The position numbers and the translations under genes are program-made. A stretch of 64,000 bases of DNA, from the NCBI RefSeq assembly GCF_000300815.1, contig NZ_AMRX01000006.1, positions 186,001 to 250,000 on the forward strand, read 5' to 3'. Of this stretch, positions 16,594 to 26,313 are shown piece by piece; position 1 is the stretch's first letter; every line of letters begins with the position of its first letter. This stretch comes from Gayadomonas joobiniege G7 (GTDB lineage: Bacteria; Pseudomonadota; Gammaproteobacteria; Enterobacterales; Alteromonadaceae). The notes below the pieces were generated by a model. The model was given only the letters and a program-made list of their open reading frames with translations, was not told the DNA's origin and did no database searches.

Positions 16594-17186
16594 TGGCTTA
16601 GTTCGCTCCATTGATTTATTTTTAAAATAAGCCGATTTTGATAGCGTTCACATTCAATTCTACCGGGGAGTTCAATGTTGCCAATTTTTTTATAATCATG
16701 ATAGGTCAGCATCCATTCTTCATCTGCATTAATGCGAACCAAAACTTTTTTTGCACGTTTATCTTGATCAACACTCATAACAACACCTTGATGGCGTCCG
16801 AGCACCCAGTTGGCGAGTTGATCAACCGGAATCGGCCAGCCGATGACATTTTCAACTAAACGATTGGGCGCATTTGATTGATAAGTTTCACCGTCGGCTT
16901 GAATTTTAATTTGTTGGCGTCCACCCTCTATTTTAGCCAGCGAAATGCCTAATAACGTGGTTAAACGGATATCATAGTTATTTTGCACTTGTCGCCAATA
17001 TAAGTTTGCAGAGTGGCGTTTTTGTGGGTTAATAAAAGCTATTTTTCCAGTTAGGTGAAACTGATTGATTTGTCTGATATCTGTGATTTGGGTGTCATTA
17101 GATGAATCGGGCAAACTACTACAGGCGCTCAGAAAAACAGCGATCAATAAGATTAAAGTGCGAATGGGTATGTGAAAAGCTTTCAA
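16590..17186 (-). CDS. lolB: Outer-membrane lipoprotein receptor LolB
   Basis: A 198-residue lipoprotein with lipobox LSAC (Cys22). It receives lipoproteins from LolA in the periplasm and inserts them into the outer membrane. FHLTGKIAF (about 43-51) and GWPIPVDQLANWVLGR (about 115-130) are typical LolB segments. It is divergent from hemA across a 70-bp gap that must hold both promoters, as in E. coli, and is coupled to ispE by a 4-bp overlap. Confidence 0.93.
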   Translation of the reverse strand: MKAFHIPIRTLILLIAVFLSACSSLPDSSNDTQITDIRQINQFHLTGKIAFINPQKRHSANLYWRQVQNNYDIRLTTLLGISLAKIEGGRQQIKIQADGETYQSNAPNRLVENVIGWPIPVDQLANWVLGRHQGVVMSVDQDKRAKKVLVRINADEEWMLTYHDYKKIGNIELPGRIECERYQNRLILKINQWSELSQ

Positions 17187-17256
17187 TCTGACCGTCCATC
17201 TCGTAAAATTAACAAATTATCTTAAACTGAATCTACAGGCAAACTCAACATAATCA

Positions 17257-18510
17257 ATGGCTTTATTTTCTTTCGGCATTAGCTATAAAACAGCTCCGGT
17301 TAGCGTACGGGAGAAAATAGCGTTTTCATCAGACAGAATTGCAGAAGCAGCGGACTCTTTGGGCGCTAGATTTGGCGCGTTGGAAGTTGTTATCGTTTCT
17401 ACCTGCAACAGAACTGAAATTTATCTTAACGCCGAAGCCCTCGACAAAGCTAACGCCATCGACTGGCTGACTGAGTTTCATGGTATGGAAACAAACGAAT
17501 TAGAGGATTGTTTATATTTTTATCAATCCGATACCACTGAGCATTTGATGCGAGTGGCTTGCGGGCTTGACTCTATGGTATTAGGTGAACCGCAGATTTT
17601 AGGGCAACTTAAACAATCGTTTGCACAGGCCCGCCAGTTGGAAGCTTTGGGCACCAGTTTGTCGCGTTTATTTGAGCATAGTTTTTCGGTCGCTAAACGT
17701 GTTCGCACAGAAACTGGTATTGGTGAGTCGGCGGTTTCGGTTGCATTTGCTGCGGTGAGTTTAAGTAAACATATTTTTGCCGACTTACAGAAAGTTAAAG
17801 TATTACTGGTGGGGGCGGGTGAAACCACGGAATTGGTTGCACGCCACCTAAGCGAAGCAGGTGTGACTCAAATGATAGTGGCCAATCGTAGCTTGCAGCG
17901 GGCGAAATTGCTCGCGGAAAGTTTTAACGCCGAAACAGCCACTTTATCAGCAATCCCAGAGTTAATGGAAGACGTTGACATTGTGGTCAGTTCAACCGCC
18001 AGTACTTTGCCCCTGATTGGTAAAGGTATGGTTGAAAATGCAATGGAAAAGCGTCGAAACCGTCCTATGTTTATGGTAGACCTTGCAGTGCCCAGAGACA
18101 TAGAAACACGGGTAAACGACGTTGATAACGTATACTTATATACGGTTGATGATCTGCAATCGATAGTACAAAAAAATCAGCAAAAGCGTGAACAAGCGGC
18201 CGCACAAGCAGAGTTAATTATCGCACAAGAAGCTGAGCAATTTAGAGCTTGGTTAAGCTCCCGTGCAGCGCTCGACTATGTTAAAAACTACCGTCATCAA
18301 GCTGACGAGATACGTGCCGGTTTAGAAGCGAAAGCATTGCGTCAACTGGCCCGCGGGGTTGACCCAGAAAAAGTTATAACCGAGCTTGCAAATAAATTAA
18401 CCAATCAGCTAGTCCATCCGCCAACAATGGCGTTGCGACAAGCGGCCCGAAATCAAGATCAAACGAATATAGAATTTCTTGCCGAGCATTTTGGCATAGA
18501 GTCAGACTAA
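17257..18510 (+). CDS. hemA: Glutamyl-tRNA reductase
   Basis: A 417-residue enzyme, first step of C5-pathway tetrapyrrole (heme) synthesis. The catalytic Cys50 lies in [26 protein letters not shown] covers about 105-121, the NADPH-binding [10 protein letters not shown] is about 188-197, and the C-terminal dimerisation helices are about 315-415. It is the first gene of hemA-prfA-prmC-sirB1. prfA begins ten bases after its stop. Heme made here feeds the ccm cytochrome c system at the right end of the window, but that is only a pathway link. Confidence 0.97.
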   Translation: MALFSFGISYKTAPVSVREKIAFSSDRIAEAADSLGARFGALEVVIVSTCNRTEIYLNAEALDKANAIDWLTEFHGMETNELEDCLYFYQSDTTEHLMRVACGLDSMVLGEPQILGQLKQSFAQARQLEALGTSLSRLFEHSFSVAKRVRTETGIGESAVSVAFAAVSLSKHIFADLQKVKVLLVGAGETTELVARHLSEAGVTQMIVANRSLQRAKLLAESFNAETATLSAIPELMEDVDIVVSSTASTLPLIGKGMVENAMEKRRNRPMFMVDLAVPRDIETRVNDVDNVYLYTVDDLQSIVQKNQQKREQAAAQAELIIAQEAEQFRAWLSSRAALDYVKNYRHQADEIRAGLEAKALRQLARGVDPEKVITELANKLTNQLVHPPTMALRQAARNQDQTNIEFLAEHFGIESD

Positions 18511-18520
18511 ACAGGACATT

Positions 18521-19609
18521 ATGAAAGAATCCATTTTACGAAAACTTGAAGCGCTTGTAGAGCGCTACGAAGAAGTGCAGGCTTTACTGGGTGATAGTGA
18601 AGTGATCTCAAACCAGGATAAATTCCGAGCCTTGTCAAAAGAGTACAGTCAGTTAGAAGAAGTTGTAAAGAGCTTTCAAAACTACCAGCAGATGCAAGCA
18701 GATATGGCGGCCGCTGAAGAAATGCTGTCAGAAGATGACGCCGAAATGAAAGAAATGGCACAAGAAGAGATCAAGTCGATTAAAGAAGGCCTTGAGCGCA
18801 TAAAAGACGAATTGCAGATTTTATTATTGCCGCGTGATCCCAACGACGAGCGCAACTGTTTTGTTGAGATCCGAGCGGGTGCTGGCGGCGATGAAGCTGG
18901 GATTTTTGCCGGTGATCTTTTCCGTATGTATTCACGCTATTGCGAGCGCCGCGGTTGGCGCATTGAGTTGGTTAATGCAAATGAAAGTGAACAAGGCGGT
19001 TACAAAGAAGTGGTTGCGCGCATCACAGGAGACGGTGCGTATGGCCAGCTTAAGTTTGAGTCGGGTGGTCACCGCGTGCAGCGAGTGCCTGAGACTGAGT
19101 CACAAGGGCGCATCCATACGTCAGCATGTACAGTTGCCATTTTACCCGAAATCCCAGAATCGGAAGCGATCGAAATTAACCCAGCCGAACTTAGAATTGA
19201 TACTTACCGTGCTTCTGGGGCTGGTGGTCAGCACGTAAATAAAACGGATTCGGCGGTTCGCATTACTCACTTACCCACTGGTGTTGTGGTTGAATGTCAG
19301 GATGAGCGCTCACAGCATAAAAATAAAGCCAAAGCTATGTCAGTTTTGGTCGCTCGGTTACAAGCGGCCGAAGACGAAAAACGCCGTAGTCAAGAAGCGG
19401 ATACCAGAAGAAGTATCATAGGCAGTGGTGACCGTTCAGAGCGTATTCGCACTTATAATTACCCGCAAAGCCGGATCACCGATCACCGTATTAATCTAAC
19501 TTTGTATCGCTTAAATGAAGTGATGGAAGGTGATTTAGACGTAGTGATTGATCCACTAGTACAAGAACACCAAGCCGATCAACTAGCGGCCCTGGCACAG
19601 GATAATTAA
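18521..19609 (+). CDS. prfA: Peptide chain release factor 1
   Basis: A 362-residue class I release factor that reads UAA and UAG. The stop-recognition tripeptide P-x-T is PET at 190-192 (E. coli has PAT), and the catalytic GGQ is at 235-237. The glutamine Q237 is the methylation target of PrmC, encoded next. Its TAA overlaps the prmC ATG by one base. Confidence 0.97.
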   Translation: MKESILRKLEALVERYEEVQALLGDSEVISNQDKFRALSKEYSQLEEVVKSFQNYQQMQADMAAAEEMLSEDDAEMKEMAQEEIKSIKEGLERIKDELQILLLPRDPNDERNCFVEIRAGAGGDEAGIFAGDLFRMYSRYCERRGWRIELVNANESEQGGYKEVVARITGDGAYGQLKFESGGHRVQRVPETESQGRIHTSACTVAILPEIPESEAIEINPAELRIDTYRASGAGGQHVNKTDSAVRITHLPTGVVVECQDERSQHKNKAKAMSVLVARLQAAEDEKRRSQEADTRRSIIGSGDRSERIRTYNYPQSRITDHRINLTLYRLNEVMEGDLDVVIDPLVQEHQADQLAALAQDN

Positions 19610-20448
19610 TGCAAATTGAGCAAGCTTGGCGGCTGGCGAGTCGGCAAATTCAATCCGACTCGGCCATTTTAGATGCACAGCTTTTGTTATTAGCGGTTTT
19701 GCAAAAAGCGGACCGGAGTTATTTATTAACATGGCCAGATAAACCGTTAAGCTTGCAACAGGAAGCAGCTTATCAAAGCTTACTTAAAAGGCGTCTACAA
19801 GGTGAGCCGATTGCGCATATTTTAGGGTATCGTGAATTTTGGGGGCTCAACTTAAAAGTTAATGCTAGTACCCTTATCCCTCGTCCTGATACTGAAACTT
19901 TGGTCGCATGTACGTTAGCCTTGATTAGCCAAACACCACAAAAAAATGGTGTTTTATTAGATTTGGGCACAGGGACAGGCGCGATAGCTTTAGCGTTAAA
20001 ATCGGAATTACCGGACTGGGAAATTGATGCAGTTGAGTTTAATGCCGAAGCTGCAGAGTTGGCCCGAGAAAATTCAAAAGCCCTTAAGCTGCCAATAAAT
20101 ATTTATCAAGGGAGTTGGTTCAAGCCGCTGGCGAGCCAGACATACCATTTCATCGTTAGCAATCCCCCTTATATTGACGCAGACGATCCGCATTTATCAC
20201 AGGGGGATGTAAGATTTGAACCCAAATCAGCATTAGTGGCCCATGAGCACGGGTTAGCCGATTTTATTCAAATAGCCCGCGAAGCCCGGTCTTATTTAAA
20301 ATGCAAAGGGTATTTGTTGTTTGAACATGGTTATTCACAAAGTGATCAGGTTCAACAGATTTTGCAAGAAGCTGGTTATACTGATATCGCAAGCCACCGA
20401 GACCTGGCCGGGCAAGCAAGAGTGACAGTCGGGCAATTGAAAAAATAA
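19609..20448 (+). CDS. prmC: Release factor glutamine methyltransferase PrmC
   Basis: A 279-residue SAM-dependent enzyme that N5-methylates the GGQ glutamine of RF1 and RF2. The N-terminal helical domain is about 1-80, PRPDTETLV about 92-100, the SAM motif LDLGTGTGAIAL about 117-128, and the substrate motif NPPY at 185-188. It overlaps prfA by one base (TAATG), and its partner RF1 is directly upstream. Confidence 0.95.
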   Translation: MQIEQAWRLASRQIQSDSAILDAQLLLLAVLQKADRSYLLTWPDKPLSLQQEAAYQSLLKRRLQGEPIAHILGYREFWGLNLKVNASTLIPRPDTETLVACTLALISQTPQKNGVLLDLGTGTGAIALALKSELPDWEIDAVEFNAEAAELARENSKALKLPINIYQGSWFKPLASQTYHFIVSNPPYIDADDPHLSQGDVRFEPKSALVAHEHGLADFIQIAREARSYLKCKGYLLFEHGYSQSDQVQQILQEAGYTDIASHRDLAGQARVTVGQLKK

Positions 20449-20496
20449 AGTTCACCCATATATGGCTAATGAGCAAGCTAGTTTGGATGAAAAACA

Positions 20497-21264
20497 TTGA
20501 AAACACCAGTTTATATCATTGATACTTATTTAACTTTGGCGCAAAAGTTGTACTCAGGCCATGAACTGTCGCAAGCAACTTCGGCTTTTGAATCGCTAAA
20601 AAAAGGCGTGCAATCTATTTGCGCAGGCAAAATTAAAGACGTAGATAAAATTCAACAGGTTCTTGAATACTTTTATACTGAGCAACTATTTAGTTTGCCG
20701 CCACGTGATAAAACACTTGCGGCTTTTGATTTGCTTCAAGCCGTAACAAGTCATACTGGTACAGCCCCTGTTATGACAGTGATTTTAAGCGATTGTTTAC
20801 GTTCAATTGGGTTAGCTGCTGATCCTGTTATTGCAGGTCAAAAGCTTTTGCTGCGAATTGATATGGGCGAAAACCAATACGTTTTTATTGAAGCAAGCCA
20901 AGGACAAAGCCTAGAGTGGGCCCAGGTTGAAGCCTATTTAGGGAAAGTGCGCAAAGATAAAAAAATCGAAGTACCGCAAGCAAATTCAATCGTACTCCTT
21001 TTATTATCCTTATACAAAGCTGCCTGCATTGATGCTGAAGACTATGCAAAAGCATTGGCAATTACAGATTTATTAGTTGCCCAAGAACCTGATAACCCTT
21101 ACGAACGACGCGATCGTGGTTTTTTATTGCAGCAATTAGACTGCGACGCGTTTGCGGTTGAAGACTATAAATTTTTTGTGCAAAAATGCCCAAGCGATCC
21201 GAGTGCACAAATTATTCAGTTACAATTAGAAAATATCAACCGAAATACTCAGCCAATACATTAA
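20497..21264 (+). CDS. sirB1: SirB1 family protein
   Basis: A 255-residue cytoplasmic protein of the SirB1 family: a transglutaminase-like N-terminal half with an Ala/Pro-rich core (about 80-150) followed by a TPR-like C-terminal region (about 165-250). Its function is unclear in all bacteria, but the gene follows prmC in many gammaproteobacteria, as here; sirB2 is absent from this position. It begins with TTG (KTPVYIIDTY follows), preceded by GGATGA about nine bases upstream, and no in-frame ATG lies nearby. Confidence 0.8.
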   Translation: MKTPVYIIDTYLTLAQKLYSGHELSQATSAFESLKKGVQSICAGKIKDVDKIQQVLEYFYTEQLFSLPPRDKTLAAFDLLQAVTSHTGTAPVMTVILSDCLRSIGLAADPVIAGQKLLLRIDMGENQYVFIEASQGQSLEWAQVEAYLGKVRKDKKIEVPQANSIVLLLLSLYKAACIDAEDYAKALAITDLLVAQEPDNPYERRDRGFLLQQLDCDAFAVEDYKFFVQKCPSDPSAQIIQLQLENINRNTQPIH

Positions 21265-21274
21265 GCAGGATGTC

Positions 21275-22021
21275 ATGCAGCCGGTAAATTTAGATAAACA
21301 AAATAAACAAGTTATTATCCGCAAACAATCACCTAAAAGAGTGTTTGATTGGTATAAAGCGGGTTTTAACTTATTCAAAGCAGACAAATTTAATTGGATC
21401 AGCATAAGTATTGCTGCTTGGGTGATGGCGCTCCTTGCAACCCTAATTCCTTTTATTGGTGAAATAGTGTTAAGTCTATTATTGCCGGGTGTGTTTGCGA
21501 TAGCGCATCATAGCGATCGCGAACAAGATTTTAAAGCTGAATTATTATTTGCTGGTTTTAAACATAGGTTGGGACCGCTTTTGCAGCTGTTTGTTATAAA
21601 CTTTGCATTTTCTATCATTTGTGTTTTGATAACCGGCTCAATTACTGGGATTGATTTATCTGCGTTGGCTGATACTCAGCAGTGGCTGTATTTTATGCAA
21701 GTGGCTGGGCTGGTGTATTTGCCGTTTTTTGTGTTAGTGGTGCTAACCGCTGGCATTATCATGCTTTATGACCTTAAATGTTGGCCAGCTTTTAAACTTG
21801 CAATTCAAGGCGGCTTGGCAAATTTACCTGGTTTATTGATATTTACCTTAGTCACCTTGTTTGCTGCTATGTTGGCCAGTATTCCAATGTTTCTTGGTTT
21901 GCTGGTATTCATACCTATCTTACATGCGACAATTTATTATTTGGTCAGTGATATTTTTTATTGCCGCGAGCAATTTAAGGTACCCTATGAAAAATCAGCA
22001 GAAGACAGTTTTTATGTATAA
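21275..22021 (+). CDS. BPSS1780-like integral membrane protein
   Basis: A 248-residue protein with about five or six hydrophobic helices (about 40-60, 62-85, 108-128, 145-175, 190-235), short loops and a cytoplasmic N-terminus containing RVFDWYKAGFNLFK. It resembles the BPSS1780/DUF2189-like family of inner-membrane proteins of unknown function. It starts ten bases after sirB1 with AGGATG as ribosome site, and a nitroreductase gene starts 14 bases after its stop, so it belongs to the hemA operon tail. Confidence 0.65.
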   Translation: MQPVNLDKQNKQVIIRKQSPKRVFDWYKAGFNLFKADKFNWISISIAAWVMALLATLIPFIGEIVLSLLLPGVFAIAHHSDREQDFKAELLFAGFKHRLGPLLQLFVINFAFSIICVLITGSITGIDLSALADTQQWLYFMQVAGLVYLPFFVLVVLTAGIIMLYDLKCWPAFKLAIQGGLANLPGLLIFTLVTLFAAMLASIPMFLGLLVFIPILHATIYYLVSDIFYCREQFKVPYEKSAEDSFYV

Positions 22022-22035
22022 AAAAGGAAGTTAGC

Positions 22036-22584
22036 ATGCAGGCATTACAACTTTTATTAAATCGAACGTCATACAATAAATTAGCCGAACCTGCGCCTAC
22101 TGGCGAAGCATTAGATAATATTTTTAAAGCGGCAGTCGCAGTGCCTGATCATGGCGCTTTAACCCCATACAGGTTTATTGTTTTTAAAGATAAAGCGTTA
22201 ACCGATCTTGGCGAAATTTTTGCCGAAGCGGCTGAAGCAGAACAGGCGGATTGTGAGCAAATAGAAAAAGCTAAACAGATGCCTCAACGGGCACCTTTAG
22301 TGATTGCGGTTGTTGTGAGTTTGACCCCAGACCATAAAATTCCAGAAAGTGAACAGAGGTTAACCGCGGGCTGCGCAGCCCATGCAATGCAAATGGCTGC
22401 GGTTGCGCAAGGATTTCAAGGGATTTGGCGATCAGGTGCGTACAGTTATAACGCCCACGTTAAGCAACAGCTAAAACTGTCTGAAAATGAACATATTGTT
22501 GGTTTTTTATACTTAGGTAGTGCCATTGGCGAAGTACCAGAAAAATCTCGTCCAGATGTAAAAAACTATATTCAATATTGGTGA
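22036..22584 (+). CDS. ydjA: Nitroreductase family protein, YdjA-like
   Basis: A 182-residue minimal nitroreductase matching YdjA of E. coli in length and in AVAVPDHGALTPYRF (about 35-49). It binds FMN as a homodimer and reduces nitro compounds or quinones with NAD(P)H; the physiological substrate is unknown. It lies 14 bases after the membrane protein gene with AAAGGAAG as Shine-Dalgarno, and is last in the run that begins at hemA. Confidence 0.85.
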   Translation: MQALQLLLNRTSYNKLAEPAPTGEALDNIFKAAVAVPDHGALTPYRFIVFKDKALTDLGEIFAEAAEAEQADCEQIEKAKQMPQRAPLVIAVVVSLTPDHKIPESEQRLTAGCAAHAMQMAAVAQGFQGIWRSGAYSYNAHVKQQLKLSENEHIVGFLYLGSAIGEVPEKSRPDVKNYIQYW

Positions 22585-22641
22585 TCCCTTCTTTTTAAAG
22601 ATTTTGTTTTTGACCATCACCTAAAAATAACCTTTTTGGAT

Positions 22642-22670
22642 TTGATCTGTGCTAACTTTTAATTCGTTAA
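22642..22670 (+). promoter_or_regulatory. Candidate ECF11 (RpoE/ChrR-type) promoter of the photolyase-CFA operon
   Basis: TTGATCT at 22642-22648, a 16-nt spacer, then CGTTAA at 22665-22670, 25 bases before the first gene of the operon. The same element precedes mlaA and the barrel gene. Operons of this content are known ChrR/RpoE targets in other proteobacteria, which makes this the best supported of the sites. Confidence 0.65.
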
Positions 22671-22694
22671 AGCAGGAGATACCAAGAGGTTGCT

Positions 22695-23648
22695 ATGAAT
22701 AATAATTTTAATAAAGTCGACATAGGCATTAGTGCTTGTTTGTTAGGTGACAATGTTCGTTTTGATGGCGGGCACAAAAATCTTATATTTGCCAATAAAG
22801 TTCTTAATCAGTATGCCAATTACCACAGAATTTGCCCGGAGGTAGGCATCGGCCTGCCGGTTCCCCGGCCGACGATCCGTTTAGTGGAAGAAAACGGTCA
22901 AACCTATTTACGTGATAGTAAAACGGGTCTGAATGACTACACCGAAACAATGCGTCAGTTTAGTCTTCATAAATGTCAACATATGGCGCATTTAAACGGT
23001 TTTATTGTCACCTCTAAATCCCCCAGTTGTGGCATGGAAAGACTAAAAGTTTTTGATGTTGATGGTCACCAACAGCATAAAAATGGGGTGGGTATTTTTA
23101 CCCAAACCCTAATGGAACAACATCCAAATTTACCGGTGGAAGAAGACGGCCGGTTGAATGATTTACCATTAAGAGAGAATTTTATCGAGCGTGTATATAC
23201 GCACAAAGACTGGCAAGAGAATGTGGCGGGCTCAGATGAAATTAAAGACCTTATTGACTTTCACTCACGACGAAAGTATCAGATTATGGCACATAGTTAT
23301 CAAGCTTATAAAAGTTTAGGTAAAGTGGTTGCCAACCATTCTAAAGCACCACTTGATGAGCTAAAAACAGAATATTTTAGTACGTTAATGCTAGCGATGA
23401 AAAATATTGCTACTCGTAAACGTCATTGCAATGTGATGCAGCATATTCAAGGGTATTTTAAAAAGCAGTTGAGCACTGATGATAAAGCAGAACTGACCGC
23501 GTTAATTATACAATATAAACGAGGCTTAGTGCCTTTACTCGCCCCATTGACTTTAATTAAACACTTTTTAAAAAATTATCCAAACAATTATTTAGAGCAA
23601 CAAACGTATTTTAACCCTTATCCGTTAGATATGGGGTTAAACGGTTAA
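22695..23648 (+). CDS. DUF523 and DUF1722 (YbgA) fusion protein
   Basis: A 317-residue protein with an N-terminal DUF523 domain (about 6-160; ISACLLGDNVRFDGGHK and TSKSPSCGMERLKV, with conserved cysteines that may hold a metal or cluster) and a C-terminal DUF1722/YbgA domain (about 190-305; FHSRRKYQIMAHSYQAYKSLG). The biochemical role is unknown. The family is strongly linked to photolyase genes and to the singlet-oxygen response, as here, where phrB overlaps it by one base (TAATG). The ribosome site AGAGG precedes the ATG. Confidence 0.88.
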   Translation: MNNNFNKVDIGISACLLGDNVRFDGGHKNLIFANKVLNQYANYHRICPEVGIGLPVPRPTIRLVEENGQTYLRDSKTGLNDYTETMRQFSLHKCQHMAHLNGFIVTSKSPSCGMERLKVFDVDGHQQHKNGVGIFTQTLMEQHPNLPVEEDGRLNDLPLRENFIERVYTHKDWQENVAGSDEIKDLIDFHSRRKYQIMAHSYQAYKSLGKVVANHSKAPLDELKTEYFSTLMLAMKNIATRKRHCNVMQHIQGYFKKQLSTDDKAELTALIIQYKRGLVPLLAPLTLIKHFLKNYPNNYLEQQTYFNPYPLDMGLNG

Positions 23649-25099
23649 TGCACTTAGTCATTTATAGAAACGATTTACGAACCTATGATCATGCTGGTCT
23701 GGACAAGGCACTAGCAAGCGGACAGCCTGTGATTGCTCTTTTTCAGGCTTGCAGCAAACAATGGCGGCAACATGAGTTAGGCAATTATAAATTGGGCTTC
23801 ATCTGGCGGCGTTTACAAGCTTTAAAACTCGAATTAAAACAACTTAAAATACCGCTCATAATTAGTGAAGAACAAACCTTTAGCGCTGCAAACAAAGCAC
23901 TCGAAAAGTGGCTGTCAAACACTCAATTCGAGCATTTGCATTATAGTTGTGATTATGAGTTGAATGAACGCCGCAGAGACGAGCAGATTAAAGTTCTAGC
24001 TCATAGGTATCAGGTGGTTCCGCACGAGCACCATGACTCGGTTATTTTTGCACCTGATGAAGTGGTTAAAGCAGATGGTGACATGTATCAAGTGTTTACG
24101 CCATTTAAAAAACAGTGGCTTAAGCAACTGAATCAAAATTGGCCTCAATGTTATGCTAAACCTAAACCCCAAAGTCATGCGGCTTGCCAGCAAGCCGAAG
24201 CGGTAGCGGCAAGCTACCCATTAAATGAATTTAGTGATCCCGCTAAAAAGTACGCACAGCAGCTTGCAAACTGGTCAGCAGAACAAGAAGCTGTTTTACA
24301 GCAGGCTGCATGTTTTTGCCGTGAACAAGTTGCAGATTATCAAAAACAGAGGGATTTTCCAGCACTGGAACAAACTAGCCGTTTGTCAGCCGCTTTCAGT
24401 CTTGGCATATTATCACCACGACAAGTCCTGAATCGATTGTTATTAGAGCAAGGAGATAGGGTATGGCAGCCTGATTCAGGGCCCGCGGTTTGGCTAAGTG
24501 AGTTAGTGTGGCGAGAATTTTATCGCCACTGGGTTGCGCTGAATGACACTATTAGTATGGGCCAAGCAGTCAAAGCGGAATATAACAATATTAAATGGCG
24601 TTATAACTCTGCGGACTTTAAGGCTTGGTGTGACGGCCAAACAGGCTATCCTATAGTAGATGCCGCCATGCGTCAGTTGAATGAGACGGGGTGGATGCAT
24701 AATAGATTAAGAATGATAGCTGCTAGCTTTTTAGTAAAGGATTTGCAAATTGACTGGCGTTGGGGCGAAGCTTATTTTTTACAAAACTTAGTAGATGCTG
24801 ATTTTGCTGCAAATAACGGTGGTTGGCAATGGAGCGCTTCATCAGGGTATGACGCAGCACCCTATTTTAGAATTTTTAATCCGACCACGCAAAGCGAGCG
24901 GTTCGACCCGAGAGGCCGCTTTATTCGCCGGTTTTGTCCAGAACTGGCAGAAGTACCTGATAAATACATCCACCAACCCGCCTCTTATAAATCAGAATTT
25001 GCCGGCAAAACCTATCCGGCTGAGATAGTGGTTCACAAAGAGGCCCGTGAAAAAACCTTAAAAATATATAAAGACGCGCTCAACAAAACATTAAAATGA
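23648..25099 (+). CDS. phrB: Deoxyribodipyrimidine photolyase
   Basis: A 483-residue class I CPD photolyase. The N-terminal antenna domain is about 1-135 and the FAD-binding domain about 200-475. Typical motifs are ELVWREFYRHW (about 286-296), PIVDAAMRQLNETGWMHNRL (about 336-355) and NNGGWQWSASSGYDAAPYF (about 395-413). It uses blue light to split UV-made pyrimidine dimers. It is coupled to the DUF523/DUF1722 gene, and the next gene starts eight bases after its stop. Confidence 0.95.
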   Translation: MHLVIYRNDLRTYDHAGLDKALASGQPVIALFQACSKQWRQHELGNYKLGFIWRRLQALKLELKQLKIPLIISEEQTFSAANKALEKWLSNTQFEHLHYSCDYELNERRRDEQIKVLAHRYQVVPHEHHDSVIFAPDEVVKADGDMYQVFTPFKKQWLKQLNQNWPQCYAKPKPQSHAACQQAEAVAASYPLNEFSDPAKKYAQQLANWSAEQEAVLQQAACFCREQVADYQKQRDFPALEQTSRLSAAFSLGILSPRQVLNRLLLEQGDRVWQPDSGPAVWLSELVWREFYRHWVALNDTISMGQAVKAEYNNIKWRYNSADFKAWCDGQTGYPIVDAAMRQLNETGWMHNRLRMIAASFLVKDLQIDWRWGEAYFLQNLVDADFAANNGGWQWSASSGYDAAPYFRIFNPTTQSERFDPRGRFIRRFCPELAEVPDKYIHQPASYKSEFAGKTYPAEIVVHKEAREKTLKIYKDALNKTLK

Positions 25100-25106
25100 G
25101 GCCACT

Positions 25107-25541
25107 ATGGTTCAGAGTCATCGAGTGAATTATTTTTTTTCTGTTTATCAATCATTAAGTTACGAAACACTGGAACAACTCAATTTGATTTATTCAGACC
25201 ACATAGAGTTTATTGATCCACTCCATCATATTCAAGGGCGTGATCAGCTCAGACGGTATTTCGCTTATATGTATAAAAATACGATTAGTAGCGAATTTAG
25301 CCAAGGATCGGTAGTCGAAATCCAAGATACTGCGGTAATTGAATGGACCATGAGGATCAAGCACAAAAGTTTAAATAATGGAAAACAAATAGCTGTTGAT
25401 GGCATCAGCAAACTTATTTTTGAGGGTGACAAAGTCGTTTTTCACAGAGATTATTTCGATTTAAGCCAGTTTTTGTTTGATCAATTGCCGGTTGTTAGAC
25501 GTATTTCAAGATATGTTAAAAACAAAGCGGCAAAGTATTAA
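25107..25541 (+). CDS. NTF2-like (SnoaL-type) protein
   Basis: A 144-residue protein with the NTF2-like cone fold: an N-terminal helix, YSDHIEFIDPLHHIQGRDQLRRYF (about 29-52) and C-terminal strands with VFHRDYFDLSQFLFDQLP. Such proteins are small ligand-binding proteins or isomerase-like enzymes. The specific role is unknown, but the gene is a regular member of the phr-SDR-FAD oxidoreductase-DUF1365-CFA cluster. The SDR gene starts two bases after its stop. Confidence 0.8.
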   Translation: MVQSHRVNYFFSVYQSLSYETLEQLNLIYSDHIEFIDPLHHIQGRDQLRRYFAYMYKNTISSEFSQGSVVEIQDTAVIEWTMRIKHKSLNNGKQIAVDGISKLIFEGDKVVFHRDYFDLSQFLFDQLPVVRRISRYVKNKAAKY

Positions 25542-25542
25542 C

Positions 25543-26289
25543 ATGATAAATCAAACCGTTCTGATAACGGGTGCAACGTCTGGTATAGGTCAAGCATTAG
25601 CCTATTTATACCATCGCCAAGGTTTTAATGTCATTGCGGTGGGCCGCAATCCCGATAAATTATTCGAGCTAGATCAAAAGGGCATAGATACCATTGCCTG
25701 TGATTTAGCGAATAAAAATGAAATAGATAGGTTAACTAAAAGGTTGCAGCAGTTAGACGTGACGCTCAATCTAGTAATTTTGGCAGCAGGTGGCTGCATC
25801 TATTTGGAAGAAAATAAATTTTCTGCTGACACAATAGAAAAAAATATACATGTTAACTTAACCACGACACTTAATTGCATAGAAGCTTTATTACCCCAGC
25901 TTTGCCGTCAACAGTCAGAAAAAAAAGCTTGTTTGGCGGTTGTCGGCAGCCTAGCGAGTCAAATGCCATTTACACTCGCCGAAGGGTATGCTGGCAGCAA
26001 AGCAGCGGTGGCTTATATTACCGATTCCCTGAGAGTAGATTATGGCGACCAAATTGATGTTTGTTTAATCGAACCCGGCTTTGTAGATACGCCGCTGACG
26101 CGTCAAAATAGCTTTGCAATGCCAGGGCAGATTTCGGCAGAGCAAGCCGCAGTCCGTATAAAAAATGGTTTAGATAAACGTAAAATGCATATCGCGTTCC
26201 CAAGACGCCTAGCATGGCCATTAAAAATAATTCATTGTCTGCCGATCCAACTGCAGCACTTCCTTTCCCGCAAGCTAGCCAAAAAGTAG
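25543..26289 (+). CDS. Short-chain dehydrogenase/reductase
   Basis: A 248-residue Rossmann-fold oxidoreductase. TGATSGIG (about 8-15) is the NAD(P)-binding motif, AAGG (about 86) the structural motif, and Ser with Y-A-G-S-K (about 153-157) the catalytic residues. ATG 25543 is used because the fold begins there and it follows the upstream stop by two bases. In this operon it probably acts on a fatty acid or lipid-derived carbonyl (inference from context). Confidence 0.88.
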   Translation: MINQTVLITGATSGIGQALAYLYHRQGFNVIAVGRNPDKLFELDQKGIDTIACDLANKNEIDRLTKRLQQLDVTLNLVILAAGGCIYLEENKFSADTIEKNIHVNLTTTLNCIEALLPQLCRQQSEKKACLAVVGSLASQMPFTLAEGYAGSKAAVAYITDSLRVDYGDQIDVCLIEPGFVDTPLTRQNSFAMPGQISAEQAAVRIKNGLDKRKMHIAFPRRLAWPLKIIHCLPIQLQHFLSRKLAKK

Positions 26290-26313
26290 CTGGTTTTTTA
26301 TTGAGCACACATT

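Noticed and set aside
18834-19238. 134-codon open frame on the plus strand
   Set aside because: It lies inside prfA in another frame; RF1 is complete and conserved.
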